A stretch of 64,000 nucleotides of DNA from Gracilaria domingensis (Eukaryota; Rhodophyta; Florideophyceae; Gracilariales; Gracilariaceae): the NCBI GenBank assembly GCA_022539475.1, contig VCMS01000223.1:28673-92672 (forward strand), in the 5' to 3' direction. Position numbers and translations under genes: made by a program. Below are positions 19,121 through 29,020 of the stretch, in pieces; positions within the stretch are counted from its first letter, which is position 1; every line of letters begins with the position of its first letter. The notes beneath the pieces are model-generated. The model saw only the letters and a program-made list of their open reading frames with translations, was not told the DNA's origin and searched no databases.

Positions 19121-21322
19121 ATGGGCGGCGACAAGGTCGAGCGAGAGCTCAGCAGCACCATATCCGTTCTTCATGCTTCCCAGCGTGCCAAGCTCCTGAA
19201 CCGGCGCGAAGTGAGCGACATCGTCCGCAAACGTCGCCATCACGAGTACAACCTGCTGAGAAGAAATGTCACCCGCACCGATTATCTTCATTACGCAGCC
19301 TTCGAGCGTGAACTCCATCTGATCCTGAAACGAAGAGCAAAGCAGAGGGAGCTCACCAAACTTCAAGTGGAACGAACGGTCGACAAGACCGCCGCCCGCG
19401 TAAATCTCATATACAGCCGCGCCGTTCGAAAGTTCGCGTTTGACGAGGACTTGTGGCTTCACTATGCGAAGCACTGTATCAAAACGGGTTCCACACGGGC
19501 CGCTGCGCGCGTTTTCGCGAAGGCCATAGCATATCGAAATAGCTCAGAACGCATTTGGCTTGCCGCAATCGCATTCCACTTCGACACAAACGGCGACGCG
19601 ACTGGCGCTAGAACCCTTGCGCAGAGGGCGCTCAGAGCCCTTCCCAAGTCTGTCAAACTGTGGAAAGAATATTTCCGACTCGAGCTGTGTTATCTTGGAA
19701 AGCTCGTCGCAAGAAGACTGGCAATTGGACTTCCTCCCGATGGAAGTGAACACAGCGAACAGTACTCAGCTCTGAAGCCAAGTGAGGACCATGGTCCTGA
19801 ATCGGAGGATATCTCTGAAGAGAAGTCTAACTCTGGAGCTCCGGAAAGCGGATACGATGCTTCGGATGAGATCAATAGCCAAAGCGCTAAGGAAGATACC
19901 ACACGTGAAAACCATCAAGGTTCTACAGGCTCAGACCAGGGTAGGAACCGCCCGAAAAGCGTCACAGAACCTTCTTCCTCCCCAGAACTTGAAGAAGCAC
20001 CCCTTCTCGGCGGTGCGGAAGGAATAGATGATGCGATTGAGCAGCACTTACGAACCAAAAACGAAGCCCAAGACGCTCCTCGGCGTACTGACGGAAATCA
20101 GGTTGATGAAGAGAGTAGCAGCGGAGAAGAAAGCGATGACAGTTATTCTGGCCCGGAAAGTAGCGACAAGGACTCTCTGAAATCCGAAGCCAGTTCTGAT
20201 GAAAACGATACAAAGAAAACAAGGTCTCCCTCCTTTTGGGAAGGTGGCGTTCCCTTCACAGTGTTTCGAAACGCATCGAATCGTCTCAAACTGTCGCACT
20301 TGGATCGAGCTGAATTCTGGGATGTCGCCGCCAGTACTCCTTTTGTCCCGCCACAACTACTCTCGCAAATGCTTAAGCTCATGAAGGCAGAGTGTACAGA
20401 AAGCTGCGTCGCAGAGCTCATTGCCATTCGCGAACCATGGGACATTGATCGCACAACCCGAAAACGAAGTCTAGGAAACAAGATAGGTGAGGAAAACGGA
20501 GAGATATATCTCAGTGAGAATGACAGAGTTGAGCTGAATACTCATGCTCTAAAGGTAACCGAACTTCTACATAGTGCAATGTGTTCTGCTGAATTTGCGC
20601 GACTTCCGGACTCTGCAGCTTCCGGCGTGCGCTCAGTGCTTCAAAGCTTTGGCAATATGGTCAAAAACACATGCTTTTCGAAGAAGTTCGAGGACTCTAT
20701 GAAGAAGATGATATCGCATTTTGAAGCTCAGCAAGCACAAGCTATGCTGGGTGTCGAAGGGGTTGAAACCGACGAAGATGCATCTCAAGATAATATAAAA
20801 GAGTGGACACTTTGGAAGTTCGAAGCTCTGCTTCGAGAATCTAACGACGCACTCAGTGCGAGCGTAGAAATTTACGAGGCTTTGAAGCAGAAGGTAATCG
20901 TTCCGTTCCGAAGCCTTGAGCAAGACAGACTCATATGTCTGTATCTTTCAAGAGAAAGAGACCTCTCCCGAATTCGCAGTTTTACGCAAGCCGTTCTGGC
21001 TTTGCCGCCAGTAACTATGGAGTCCTTGAAAGCTGCGATAAATGCAGAACTACTGATACGCGCTGAATCCAAGCAAAGCCATGCTACTCTATCTGATGAA
21101 GTCATGATTCGCAACACAAGGAAACTATTCAAGCGAGCAATATCGCTTCCGGCAGCAAAGAGAGATGTGGATCTGTGGCTTTCGTATGTGGACTTCGAAA
21201 GGTCAATCTCTGGCGATATGAAGGAAGCGTCGACAGCAAGCTGGAAAGCCAGAAAAGCATTGATGCCATCTTTCCAAGAATCTTTCACAGAGCGCCTTAC
21301 GCTTCGAAATCTAGCTCAATAA
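19121..21322 (+). CDS. UTP6: U3 snoRNA-associated protein 6 (UTP6), small-subunit processome
   Basis: 733 residues from GCCATGG at 19121 to TAA. The N-terminus matches Utp6: VERELSSTISVLHAS, then DIVRKRRHHEYNLLRR and DYLHYAAFE. HAT (half-a-TPR) repeats follow, for example IYSRAVRKFAFDEDLWLHY and ARVFAKAIAYRNSSERIW, and more appear near the C-terminus (TRKLFKRAISLPAAKRDVDL). A long acidic Ser/Glu-rich insert fills residues about 215-365. UTP6 is part of the UtpB complex that chaperones early 18S pre-rRNA processing in the nucleolus. The length is slightly above the usual 600 or so residues because of the insert. No intron is visible. The gene converges on the MFSD5-type gene with a 160 bp gap. 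Confidence 0.9.
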   Translation: MGGDKVERELSSTISVLHASQRAKLLNRREVSDIVRKRRHHEYNLLRRNVTRTDYLHYAAFERELHLILKRRAKQRELTKLQVERTVDKTAARVNLIYSRAVRKFAFDEDLWLHYAKHCIKTGSTRAAARVFAKAIAYRNSSERIWLAAIAFHFDTNGDATGARTLAQRALRALPKSVKLWKEYFRLELCYLGKLVARRLAIGLPPDGSEHSEQYSALKPSEDHGPESEDISEEKSNSGAPESGYDASDEINSQSAKEDTTRENHQGSTGSDQGRNRPKSVTEPSSSPELEEAPLLGGAEGIDDAIEQHLRTKNEAQDAPRRTDGNQVDEESSSGEESDDSYSGPESSDKDSLKSEASSDENDTKKTRSPSFWEGGVPFTVFRNASNRLKLSHLDRAEFWDVAASTPFVPPQLLSQMLKLMKAECTESCVAELIAIREPWDIDRTTRKRSLGNKIGEENGEIYLSENDRVELNTHALKVTELLHSAMCSAEFARLPDSAASGVRSVLQSFGNMVKNTCFSKKFEDSMKKMISHFEAQQAQAMLGVEGVETDEDASQDNIKEWTLWKFEALLRESNDALSASVEIYEALKQKVIVPFRSLEQDRLICLYLSRERDLSRIRSFTQAVLALPPVTMESLKAAINAELLIRAESKQSHATLSDEVMIRNTRKLFKRAISLPAAKRDVDLWLSYVDFERSISGDMKEASTASWKARKALMPSFQESFTERLTLRNLAQ

Positions 21323-21483
21323 ATCCCGCTCACTAACCTCAAGACATACTGGCAATCAAATGATAGTTGCACACAGTTTGTGACAAGCAAAAAAAGTAAC
21401 TACGCCACGATTAACGTTCACTGTATAGATAGCTCAACTAATAATTTTCAATGACTTGACAGCTCTCTGATATCTCCATGATC

Positions 21484-22863
21484 CTATTTAGTAGCTTCCT
21501 CGACATTAGCGGCTAAACCTTCTTCCACAAGTTCTGCTCTTTCTTCCCGGGTCCAGTCGTCGTCTGTTCCAATTGACACTTTTGAGACACTGAAAAGCCT
21601 TTGCTGGCTCACGACAGCAACGGCCATCATGACGGCGCACAAGCGAAAGACAGTGGCGTTCTCCACGTTCTTGTAGAGGGTGGCACACACGATGACATTC
21701 AACGGTACTCTGAAATAGTTCATAATAGCAGATCTCGTCACCTCTGGAACATATTTTGCGCGCATTGTTCCCATGGCCGGGAAGTATAGACCGCAGATAA
21801 CTTCGAAACCCAGGAGAGCCGCATAAATTTCCCACACATTGCTCGAAATTGCCGTAACCGTGAACATCATGACGCCCAGAACGTAAAGGTTACGCATAAA
21901 CAACTCAGCCGGTTGAGTCTTGAGAAAGAACACAAAGAGGCTGCTCCCAATCATGATACACACCATGAAAGAACTGAAAATCATGCCGTGGGGAATCTCC
22001 CCGAGCTGCATGGCATCGGACGCAGCCTGCAACGCCGGTGTCCAGCTGAAGACCATCAAGTACATAGCGGATTCGAAGCAGGACTGGATAATACCCACGA
22101 GCAGGATTTTCTCATCTGCAAACATCATGTTCCAAGCGCTTCTGAGCCCACCTCCAACAGACTGACGACTGTCGCCATAGTTTTCAGTCCAAGTGGCGAG
22201 GACAATGACCCCAAGGATTCCGAGAACAATTGCAGCAGCGTCGAATGGAGCTACTTTCCCAAATTGGCTTGCGGCGGCTCCTGCCACTTGTCCCGAGAGA
22301 ATGGCAACTACGGCATTGCCGAACTGAGCTTTGGAGAAGATTTCAGAGAGTAAGGCAGGATCAAACGAGCGACTGTTGTGTTCAGAAACAAGCCATGACT
22401 CAAAAGCAGAGAAAAGAATGCTAGTAGCAACTCCAGCGAGTAGACGTCCTACCATAAGAATTGAGAAGTTAGGCGAATGTTTTGTCATACAGGATAATGC
22501 ATAGGTGAGAACGAATACAATGACATTGAACTTTCTGCCATACTTGTCGGCAACGGATCCGACAACGGTCCCGAAAATGGCAGAGGAGCCGAACCCAGCA
22601 ATAAAAAGCTGTCCGATCTCTTTCTTTCCGTAGCCGTATTCGGTATATAGTGCGTATACATATGGTCCCTGCAACCAATCGGCTGCTACAGCAAGCAGGT
22701 AAACGATGAGGTAATTAAGTTGGAAGGACTTGAATTCCGGTGTTCGCAAGTTTTGCGTAGATGCCTTGCCATCAGAATTATCAGAACGAGACTCCATAAT
22801 CCATTGAGCCGCGCGCACGACGATGCAGAGCATCGTCAGCGCGACAAAAATGTACCCGTACAT
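21484..22863 (-). CDS. MFSD5/MOT2-type major facilitator (molybdate-anion transporter family)
   Basis: 459 residues from the ATG at 22861-22863 to TAG. The family hallmark is clear: NYLIVYLLAVAADWLQGPYV, then LFIAGFGSSAIFGTVVG and ADKYGRK (MFS loop 2-3 motif). About twelve hydrophobic segments are spread over the chain, the first at the extreme N-terminus. Chlamydomonas MOT2 and human MFSD5 belong here; MOT2 takes up molybdate, needed for the molybdenum cofactor of nitrate reductase. Substrate here is inferred from family alone. The C-terminal tail is short and acidic. The frame extends three codons upstream to a GTG, but the ATG is preferred. Confidence 0.9.
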   Translation of the reverse strand: MYGYIFVALTMLCIVVRAAQWIMESRSDNSDGKASTQNLRTPEFKSFQLNYLIVYLLAVAADWLQGPYVYALYTEYGYGKKEIGQLFIAGFGSSAIFGTVVGSVADKYGRKFNVIVFVLTYALSCMTKHSPNFSILMVGRLLAGVATSILFSAFESWLVSEHNSRSFDPALLSEIFSKAQFGNAVVAILSGQVAGAAASQFGKVAPFDAAAIVLGILGVIVLATWTENYGDSRQSVGGGLRSAWNMMFADEKILLVGIIQSCFESAMYLMVFSWTPALQAASDAMQLGEIPHGMIFSSFMVCIMIGSSLFVFFLKTQPAELFMRNLYVLGVMMFTVTAISSNVWEIYAALLGFEVICGLYFPAMGTMRAKYVPEVTRSAIMNYFRVPLNVIVCATLYKNVENATVFRLCAVMMAVAVVSQQRLFSVSKVSIGTDDDWTREERAELVEEGLAANVEEATK

Positions 22864-24639
22864 GGTTCTCACGGGATATGTTTACGATGATGAGAGTATA
22901 AACTGGTATCTCAGGTGTCTAGGACGAAAGGAGGAAATCCAGGAACTCTACCGAAACGTTGGCACCCAATAACGAGACGGATGTCGACACTACCCAGAGT
23001 TAGTGCTTGATATCGGCCAATGCGGCAGGAAGCGAAGAATATGATTTCCAGAGGGTTGCCTTCTGGCATCAAACCAATGCTGTTTTGAGCCGTCGAGCGG
23101 AAGAAGAAGTGAAACAGCTCCTTGATGGAATCAAGCTATAATGAGAGAAAGTGTCGACTAGAATCAGCTTAGACCTTGCCAGGCATTACGTCTTGGCCTT
23201 TCGCAGTACTGCGCTAAAGAGGATGACTGCTGATTGTCGACACAAGAGGGGGCACAACAGACGGTTGCTCCTTACCCTTTGATTAAATAGTGTCAGCCGA
23301 GCCGCTGCAAGCGCTTGTGTCATACAACAAACCTTCTGCAGGACAGTCTCTCTCAGAGACAACCTTGTAAGAAACCTTCGCTACAAGCCGCTCGTGTTCA
23401 AGGCAACACTCTCGCAGAGGGGGCGACAAGATGTGAGAATTAGTGGCTTTGAATTTGACACTTTATGGACTGCCGTTCCAGCGATTGAAAACAAATTGGA
23501 TATTTCACTGTCCTCGTCATCCTGCTCGCTGCCGTTGAGAACGTTACACCAATGGCAATTTCGCCTTCGAATCAAACTATACGTATCCCCTGGGGTACAG
23601 TTTAGGATGCGCCTTTTTGGAACTTCTAATAAACTCAAGGATATCCTTATACCCTCTTCCCGCGAAGGCGAAGTAAAGTCTCACTTGCTGAAGGGTTTCA
23701 GCGATTAAACGACACTTCTTATATGTGAGATTTTGGGCCACGTTCGTAAATATGTTACCTTCAAAGTAGCACGCAAGATGAGCTTCGCAACTTTTTACTT
23801 CAAAGGAAAAATCACTACCATCGAGACGTGTGTGGCTGTAGATGCTCTCAAACACAATTCCAATTGCGGACGTAAGGTAGATACACGTTCCCTTACATTG
23901 GGGTCCGTCAATCGCACATCGACAACGTGTCTGAGGACGATTTCGACCACCGAAGCAGCTTTCCACACCGCAATATCTTCATATGTTATCCTCGTAAGAG
24001 AATAATAATCGGAGATACATCTTCACCGTCTTGACACTCTTATAATGGATGAGGAAGACATCTGTGATGGGAGAGCTTTCAGGACGGTTCCCCGCCCTCT
24101 TACTGCACCAGCGCCTTGGCTTGGAACAATTGGACTGCCTAACGAAGTTTAGCCATAAAGTGTCTCAAGTACAGGGGATATAAGGATAGCCTTCTATCCT
24201 TGAAATATCTCTGAAATAACAAGGCAAGCTTAGCCCAAAGATTAATGCTGAATGAATGTGTTTCAGAATGCATTTCACTACTAAGAGCATTCCTACCCGG
24301 ACGATATGCGCCATCATAATGAATGTCTCAGAGACTAACTACGTTCATGTTTATCCGAACTGTTCTTTTGAATCCTGAACTTACTGTCAGTCCAAACTTC
24401 GGACTCCGGGGAGTATGGACGGTGGACGCGGCGCTCTGCAGCGCGGCTGTTATCTATTGTGTGACACCTGGAAATCTAGAGGTCTGGTAGATACGTGTAG
24501 ATGTGTCAGAATATGCACTGAAATGTGCGTATTTGACCCATTCGTAGACTTCTAATCGTCCGTCCCAGCCAAACAGTTCTCGCTGTTTTCTAGCTGACAA
24601 AAAGACTTTTGGAAAATAGCTCTCTCAGCATGGCATGAG
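22864..24639. other. 1.8 kb spacer, mostly without recognisable content
   Basis: Moderate to low GC. It holds the MFSD5 promoter on the left and the glycosyltransferase-like promoter on the right. AAGGATATCCTT, a perfect 12 bp palindrome, lies at 23637-23648. The only open stretch that caught my eye is the cysteine-rich minus-strand segment listed separately. Confidence 0.5.
23577..23976 (-). other. Possible cysteine-rich exon, unproven
   Basis: An open minus-strand segment of about 130 codons lacks an ATG. It begins after a possible acceptor (ATGAAG|ATATTGC). The predicted peptide has ten or so Cys, including an RCRCAIDGPQCKGTC segment like an extracellular module, and ends RGYV. I find no matching upstream exon and no database family. 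It could equally be chance or a gene relic. Confidence 0.2.
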
Positions 24640-24715
24640 GTAAGTTTCTGTGGTTCTGTGCTTTCATCCGGGTTTGTTCGGAAGCTAAGAACGGAACTAG
24701 TTCCATCTGTTTCAG
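24640..24715 (+). other. Putative 5' UTR intron of the glycosyltransferase-like gene
   Basis: 76 nt with donor GAG|GTAAGTTT, a CTAAG branch-like site 29 nt before the end, and acceptor TTTCAG|GC. It ends about 50 bases before the ATG at 24767. The site sequences match the two coding introns in this window. Confidence 0.6.
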
Positions 24716-24766
24716 GCTCACATTTAACAAGGCGTGCGCATCAGAAAGAGCGGAGGGTTTGTTCCA

Positions 24767-25717
24767 ATGCCTGCTTCAGAAACGACGTCTGCTCGTGATG
24801 AAGTCACCCCACCAAATGTGGCTCACGCATATCCACCCGGAAAGAATCCCGCCCCGAAGCTGTTGCTTCTTGCTATTATCGTAGGATCTATCCTTGCTCT
24901 CTTGATTCATCGTTTAGACCATCCGATTAAGTCCGGTATCGTGAATAAAGTAGCTTCTTTTGCTGGAGTGTCGGAGGCAACGTCGGGAATACCCTCAATG
25001 GCTGTGTGTTACAGTGGACACCTTGGGACCTTTCCGCATGTATTTCATCAAAACCTAGACGTTATTCGAACCGTCGATAAGAACGCGGATATTTTCTTCT
25101 ACGTTGATCCAAAAGATGACTACCACCATGAGCGCAGTGGAGAGCATTATGTGGAGGAGCATGATTTGGGAGTTCTTCAACCAATGTTCGACGCAATGAA
25201 AGCCAAAGTAGTACGCACGTTTTCCACGCAAGCTATAAAAACTCCAGAACCATCGGAATGCTATATGCGTGAAGGAACTGACGAGAGTCATTACAGCCAT
25301 CACTTCATGCAGTTCTATGCAGCACAAGAGTGTTACAAGATGATTAAGGCCGAAGAAGAAGCAACTGGAAGACGATATGAGTGGATTTTGCGTCTGCAAC
25401 CGAACATGAGGATCCAGGTAATGCTTCCCCAACCAGACAAGGAACCTCGAGTTCATATGAGCGGTACTGCCATTTCATTAGTTCCGAGAGGAATGGCAGA
25501 TGATTTCTTCTCTGCAGTGCAAGCATTTGAACCGCAAGGTTGTGGACCTCTCGATCAACTCGGAGGTGGCCCCTGTGAAAACTACTCATACGAGCACGGA
25601 ACTCCAGAGTGCTTGCTGATCAAATGGCTAAGCATGGCCGATATCATTCCTTCCAACGGAGTTTTTGTCAAACGAAGAATAATGTATCCGACCGCTCCAG
25701 AGAATCCAGATTTGTAA
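24767..25717 (+). CDS. Type II membrane protein, glycosyltransferase-like
   Basis: 316 residues from the ATG at 24767 to TAA. A cytosolic tail of about 30 residues is followed by one membrane helix (LLLLAIIVGSILALLI, about residues 33-50) and a lumenal domain. The domain opens AVCYSGHLGTFPHVFHQNLD, then ADIFFYVD, and later ECYKMIKAEEEATGRRYEWILRLQPN. This pattern (a small 'folksong' of G-x-hydroxy after the first strand, then a D/N-x-D-like region after WILRL) resembles Golgi nucleotide-sugar transferase-fold proteins common in algae. The usual metal-binding D-x-D appears as QPN, so activity is uncertain. The acceptor is unknown; cell-wall or extracellular polysaccharide work is a guess. It converges on squalene monooxygenase. 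Confidence 0.65.
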   Translation: MPASETTSARDEVTPPNVAHAYPPGKNPAPKLLLLAIIVGSILALLIHRLDHPIKSGIVNKVASFAGVSEATSGIPSMAVCYSGHLGTFPHVFHQNLDVIRTVDKNADIFFYVDPKDDYHHERSGEHYVEEHDLGVLQPMFDAMKAKVVRTFSTQAIKTPEPSECYMREGTDESHYSHHFMQFYAAQECYKMIKAEEEATGRRYEWILRLQPNMRIQVMLPQPDKEPRVHMSGTAISLVPRGMADDFFSAVQAFEPQGCGPLDQLGGGPCENYSYEHGTPECLLIKWLSMADIIPSNGVFVKRRIMYPTAPENPDL

Positions 25718-25920
25718 GCCTTGCAGTTGTGGCAATGGGTGTCCATAATATCAGACGTAGTGCTTTCGAGAGCAGCCGTTCTTGAAGCACCTAATCTCCA
25801 CTTGACTCTGTTAACCTCTTACTCACAAGTACATAAAGGCAAGTCCTTGTATCATTGAAGTCCGAAAGTTCCTCAAGTTTAATCAACGTTTCTTTCTATG
25901 CACGCAAGTATTCTACAAAC

Positions 25921-27324
25921 CTACAGTGAAGAGATAGGCAGTAACGACAATGGCCACAAGTTTTCGGCATCTATTAAGGGCTTGATAACGTTGAAAGAAG
26001 CCCTGAATATGCTCCAAGCCTTGCCAACCCGGTGGATCGTAGGAAACGGCAACATTGCTCTTCCACAACCATAGAAAGCCACAGCGAAAAAGTGAGTGAC
26101 AAGTAAGAAACGCTGTGGCTTGATTCCACCAAGCATTGATATGGGATCATGAGTCATCCTACCTCCCCTACCAAGATATTCGAAGCAAGCATCTCGCATG
26201 TCCTTGAGAGCTGGGTCGGCCTTCGCGCAAAACAGTGTGTAAAGCGCGTTGGCAAGAATATTTATCGTAGTTGACATAGGTTTCCGAGCCGAGTAAAACA
26301 CGTCCAGCTTGCGTGAAACGGTGGCGACATCGGACAAATCGGGAACTCCCTTGAGCAGGTTGCGAATGATGGTAACGTCAGACAACGCAACAGTCATGCC
26401 ACCGCCAGTGAGCGGGTGACGCATGTTGAAGGCATCTCCTAACAGAAGAGCGCCAGGAATGATGTCTGCCGGGGCCGGCATGACGCGGTTGGGCATCATT
26501 CTTGACTTTCCGTTCCTGACCGCGTTCTCAAACGGTTTCTGAAACTGTAGCGGGATTTGAGGCATGACGACGTTTAACATGTAATCGGATACGGCTCCGG
26601 TATACTCGCTCGAAATGTCGACAAGACAGCGGACCTCAGTGCTGCTAATGCGGTAAAAGAGCACTGGTGAGGGGTCGGCAAGAACAACGTGGCCGTGGTT
26701 GGGGAACGGAACGTCGGACATCTCCAGCAGCAAGCCATGAAAGTTGGAGTACACTGACACTTGATGTTCGGCGGCGGCTCGCTTCCGCAAACTGCTTGAG
26801 CAGCCGTCGCAAGCTATAGTTAAGTCGGCGTAGACGCGAGCGAGACGCTTTTGGTCGTCGCGATAGCACACGCCGATAACTTTGCCGGACGAGTCGCTTT
26901 CCAGCGACACGACATTGCCCTGTACAAGAGTGACGTTTTCATTCTCGAGAGCTATCTGTCGCAGTCTCTTCAAAAAGCGGCCATTGTGGAAGCTGTAGCC
27001 CAGTCGACGCTTCTGCGCGTTCGGCTCCGTGTACGAGATGGACTCCGCGCGGCCGTCAAGAAACATGGCGTAGCCATAGACGGGCTGGGCGTCAATGCCC
27101 GAGAGCGCATCGGCGAGCCCCAGCTCTGAGAGTTTCTCGTAGCCGCCCGGCTGCAACAGCTCGCCCACGATGCGAGACGGCTCGCTCAGAGAGCCGTCGG
27201 GATGACGCAGGTGCCGCTCGATGCACAGCACGCGGCGGCCATCGCGCGCCAGACAGTTAATCAAGGCACCGCCGGCGACGCCGGCGCCCACGACGATGAC
27301 GTCGCAGCGCTCCACCGGCGGCAT
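25921..27324 (-). CDS. Squalene monooxygenase (squalene epoxidase)
   Basis: 467 residues from the ATG at 27322-27324 to TAG. FAD-binding VVGAGVAGG lies at residues 10-20, and IERHL follows. GELLQPGGYEKL is the SQE-specific block. IACDGCSSSLRK is the DG motif, and LLGDAFNMRHPLTGGGMTVALSD is a GD motif plus the SQE signature. C-terminal hydrophobic stretches anchor it to the ER. The enzyme turns squalene into 2,3-oxidosqualene with FAD, O2 and a reductase, the gateway to sterols. The frame stays open for 53 codons upstream, including a hydrophobic TALLCVLFFSLPSFPFF, but that part starts at GTG. A longer N-terminal anchor through an unseen exon is possible. Confidence 0.93.
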   Translation of the reverse strand: MPPVERCDVIVVGAGVAGGALINCLARDGRRVLCIERHLRHPDGSLSEPSRIVGELLQPGGYEKLSELGLADALSGIDAQPVYGYAMFLDGRAESISYTEPNAQKRRLGYSFHNGRFLKRLRQIALENENVTLVQGNVVSLESDSSGKVIGVCYRDDQKRLARVYADLTIACDGCSSSLRKRAAAEHQVSVYSNFHGLLLEMSDVPFPNHGHVVLADPSPVLFYRISSTEVRCLVDISSEYTGAVSDYMLNVVMPQIPLQFQKPFENAVRNGKSRMMPNRVMPAPADIIPGALLLGDAFNMRHPLTGGGMTVALSDVTIIRNLLKGVPDLSDVATVSRKLDVFYSARKPMSTTINILANALYTLFCAKADPALKDMRDACFEYLGRGGRMTHDPISMLGGIKPQRFLLVTHFFAVAFYGCGRAMLPFPTIHRVGKAWSIFRASFNVIKPLIDAENLWPLSLLPISSL

Positions 27325-28001
27325 GGAGCCAAGCGCACGCGCCGAGTGTAAGGAGGGGGCGACGGCAGCGCAAGCGGCGCGCAGCGAGAGTGGCCGCGGC
27401 GCAACACGGGCGAAGAAGGGGAAGGAGGGGAGGGAGAAGAAGAGGACGCAGAGGAGTGCGGTCGCGCTTGGCGCGCGACACACTCACATGGCCGCGCGGC
27501 GCGCCGGCACGAAAGCGCAGGCGCACGCGCGGGGGCACCGCGCAAGCGCGCACAAGACGGAGCGCCACGGCGCGCCACACACGCGCGCGCGCGCGGCGCA
27601 GTGCTCGCGCAACGAGTCGTCGCCAGCGCGCGCCGCTCCGCGCCGCGAGCCGTTGCCGCGGCGCGCGCGCGCGCCCATTGGCCGCGGCGGCGGCGGCGGC
27701 TGTACCGCGCGCCGCTCACCACGCCATCACGGGCCACGTCGGCGACGTGGCGCGCCCTCTATAGAAGGCAAGCCGTCAGTGGCGCTGGCTGACACTATAG
27801 CGCGCGCTGAATTGCGCGCTGGCAGAAACAGCAGCGACGCGTCCGCGCCAGCGCCGGCGCCGCGCCGCCATCGTTGCCCGCCGCCTATTATTATGACGCG
27901 CAGCGCGTCGCCCGCCCGCCGCCGCCTAAAGCCGCGCGCGCGCCGTCCCGCCCCGCCCGCCCGCAGCCTTTTCTCTCCCCCCCCTCCGCCTCCGCTATGC
28001 C
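27325..28001. promoter_or_regulatory. GC-rich divergent promoter, squalene monooxygenase / GDT1
   Basis: 677 bp between head-to-head starts, dense in CG runs. It holds an inverted CCAAT box in GCCCATTGGC at 27671-27680 (the same decamer occurs at 39384), the ACGT-core palindrome described separately, and a TATA-like CTCTATAG at 27757-27764 facing GDT1. A 16-base CGCGCG tract lies near 27657. Confidence 0.6.
27733..27751. promoter_or_regulatory. ACGT-core palindrome (bZIP-like site) next to a TATA-like box
   Basis: GCCACGTC, a GGC spacer, then GACGTGGC: a perfect 8 bp inverted repeat with G-box/C-box cores. It lies 6 bp upstream of a TATA-like sequence. Plant-type bZIP factors bind such cores. 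Binding here is inference. Confidence 0.5.
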
Positions 28002-28802
28002 ATGCGCGTCCTCGCCCTCCTCGTCGCTGTGCTGCTGCTTCTCTCCGCGCTCGTAATCGCGCTCCCCGTCCAGCCCTCCTCGCCCCTCGACGACGCCCAC
28101 GACATGCCGTCGCTCATGTCGCTGCTGCCAGAGTCCGTGCGCGTGTCGCTGGCCGACGATGCCGGCTTCTCGTCCGCCTTCCTGCAGTCCTTCCTGCTCA
28201 TCCTGGCGTGCGAGCTTGGCGACCGCACTTTTTTCGTTGCCGCCATTCTTGCCATGAAGTCCTCGCGGCTTACCATTTGGGCCGGCGCGCTGTCCGCCTT
28301 AGCCGCAATGACCGTGCTTTCCGCCGCCATTGGCAAGGCCTTCCCGCTACTGCTTGACAAGCGCTACACCTCCATGGCCGCCGCCGCCCTCTTTTTGTAT
28401 TTTGGACTGCAGCTGCTGCGCGACTGGTGGAAAATGCGTCACAACGCCCAGTCGGAGAATGAGGAGCTGGCTGAGGTGGAGGAGGAGCTGGCCACCCCGG
28501 ATAAGAAGCCCAAGCCTTCGCGACTGCCTGGCCTTCCCCCGGCCTTTATGAAATCGCTAACCATGACCGCCCTGGCCGAGTGGGGCGATCGCAGCCAGAT
28601 CGCCACCATTGCTCTTGCCGCGTCTAAAGATATCTACGGCGTAATTCTGGGCGGCGTGCTGGGCCATGCCATTTGCACCGGGCTCGCTGTTGTCGGCGGT
28701 CGTCTGCTGGCCTCCAAGATTTCTGAGAAGGCTGTCGCTCTCACTGGAGGTGTTTTGTTTGTCTCGTTTGCCATGATTACTGCCGGCGGTTACGTCGAAT
28801 AA
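28002..28802 (+). CDS. GDT1/TMEM165-family (UPF0016) cation transporter
   Basis: 266 residues from the ATG at 28002 to TAA. It has an N-terminal signal peptide (RVLALLVAVLLLLSALVIAL). The two family signatures are both intact: ELGDRTFF in the first half and EWGDRSQIATI in the second (E-x-G-D-[KR]-[TS]). Six or so membrane helices are arranged in two inverted halves, split by an acidic loop with EELAEVEEELATPDKKPKP. Gdt1 and TMEM165 move Mn2+ and Ca2+ into the Golgi for glycosylation, and plant PAM71/CMT1 do so in plastids. The plain signal peptide suggests the secretory (Golgi) form. It converges on the nuclease gene 220 bp away. Confidence 0.93.
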   Translation: MRVLALLVAVLLLLSALVIALPVQPSSPLDDAHDMPSLMSLLPESVRVSLADDAGFSSAFLQSFLLILACELGDRTFFVAAILAMKSSRLTIWAGALSALAAMTVLSAAIGKAFPLLLDKRYTSMAAAALFLYFGLQLLRDWWKMRHNAQSENEELAEVEEELATPDKKPKPSRLPGLPPAFMKSLTMTALAEWGDRSQIATIALAASKDIYGVILGGVLGHAICTGLAVVGGRLLASKISEKAVALTGGVLFVSFAMITAGGYVE

Positions 28803-29020
28803 TAACTAGCACACACACGGCCGCTGCCAAGCTCTCGCAGTGCTTGGTGGCATGCGTTCAATACTCAAACTCGGATGCGCCACGTTGACGTCCTTCAGCG
28901 GTCCTCTTTGTTTTGATAGCGGCTCGCAGTGACATGTTGTCCTCATCCCCGGTTACCTTTTTTTGGTCGTCTTGTCTGTGTGTCAACAACTAAAAACGAT
29001 TTAGTTTCTGTCACACGCTC

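Noticed and set aside
24045-24152. Small frame of 35 codons starting MDEED upstream of the glycosyltransferase-like gene.
   Set aside because: Too short, isolated, and no support from homology or context.
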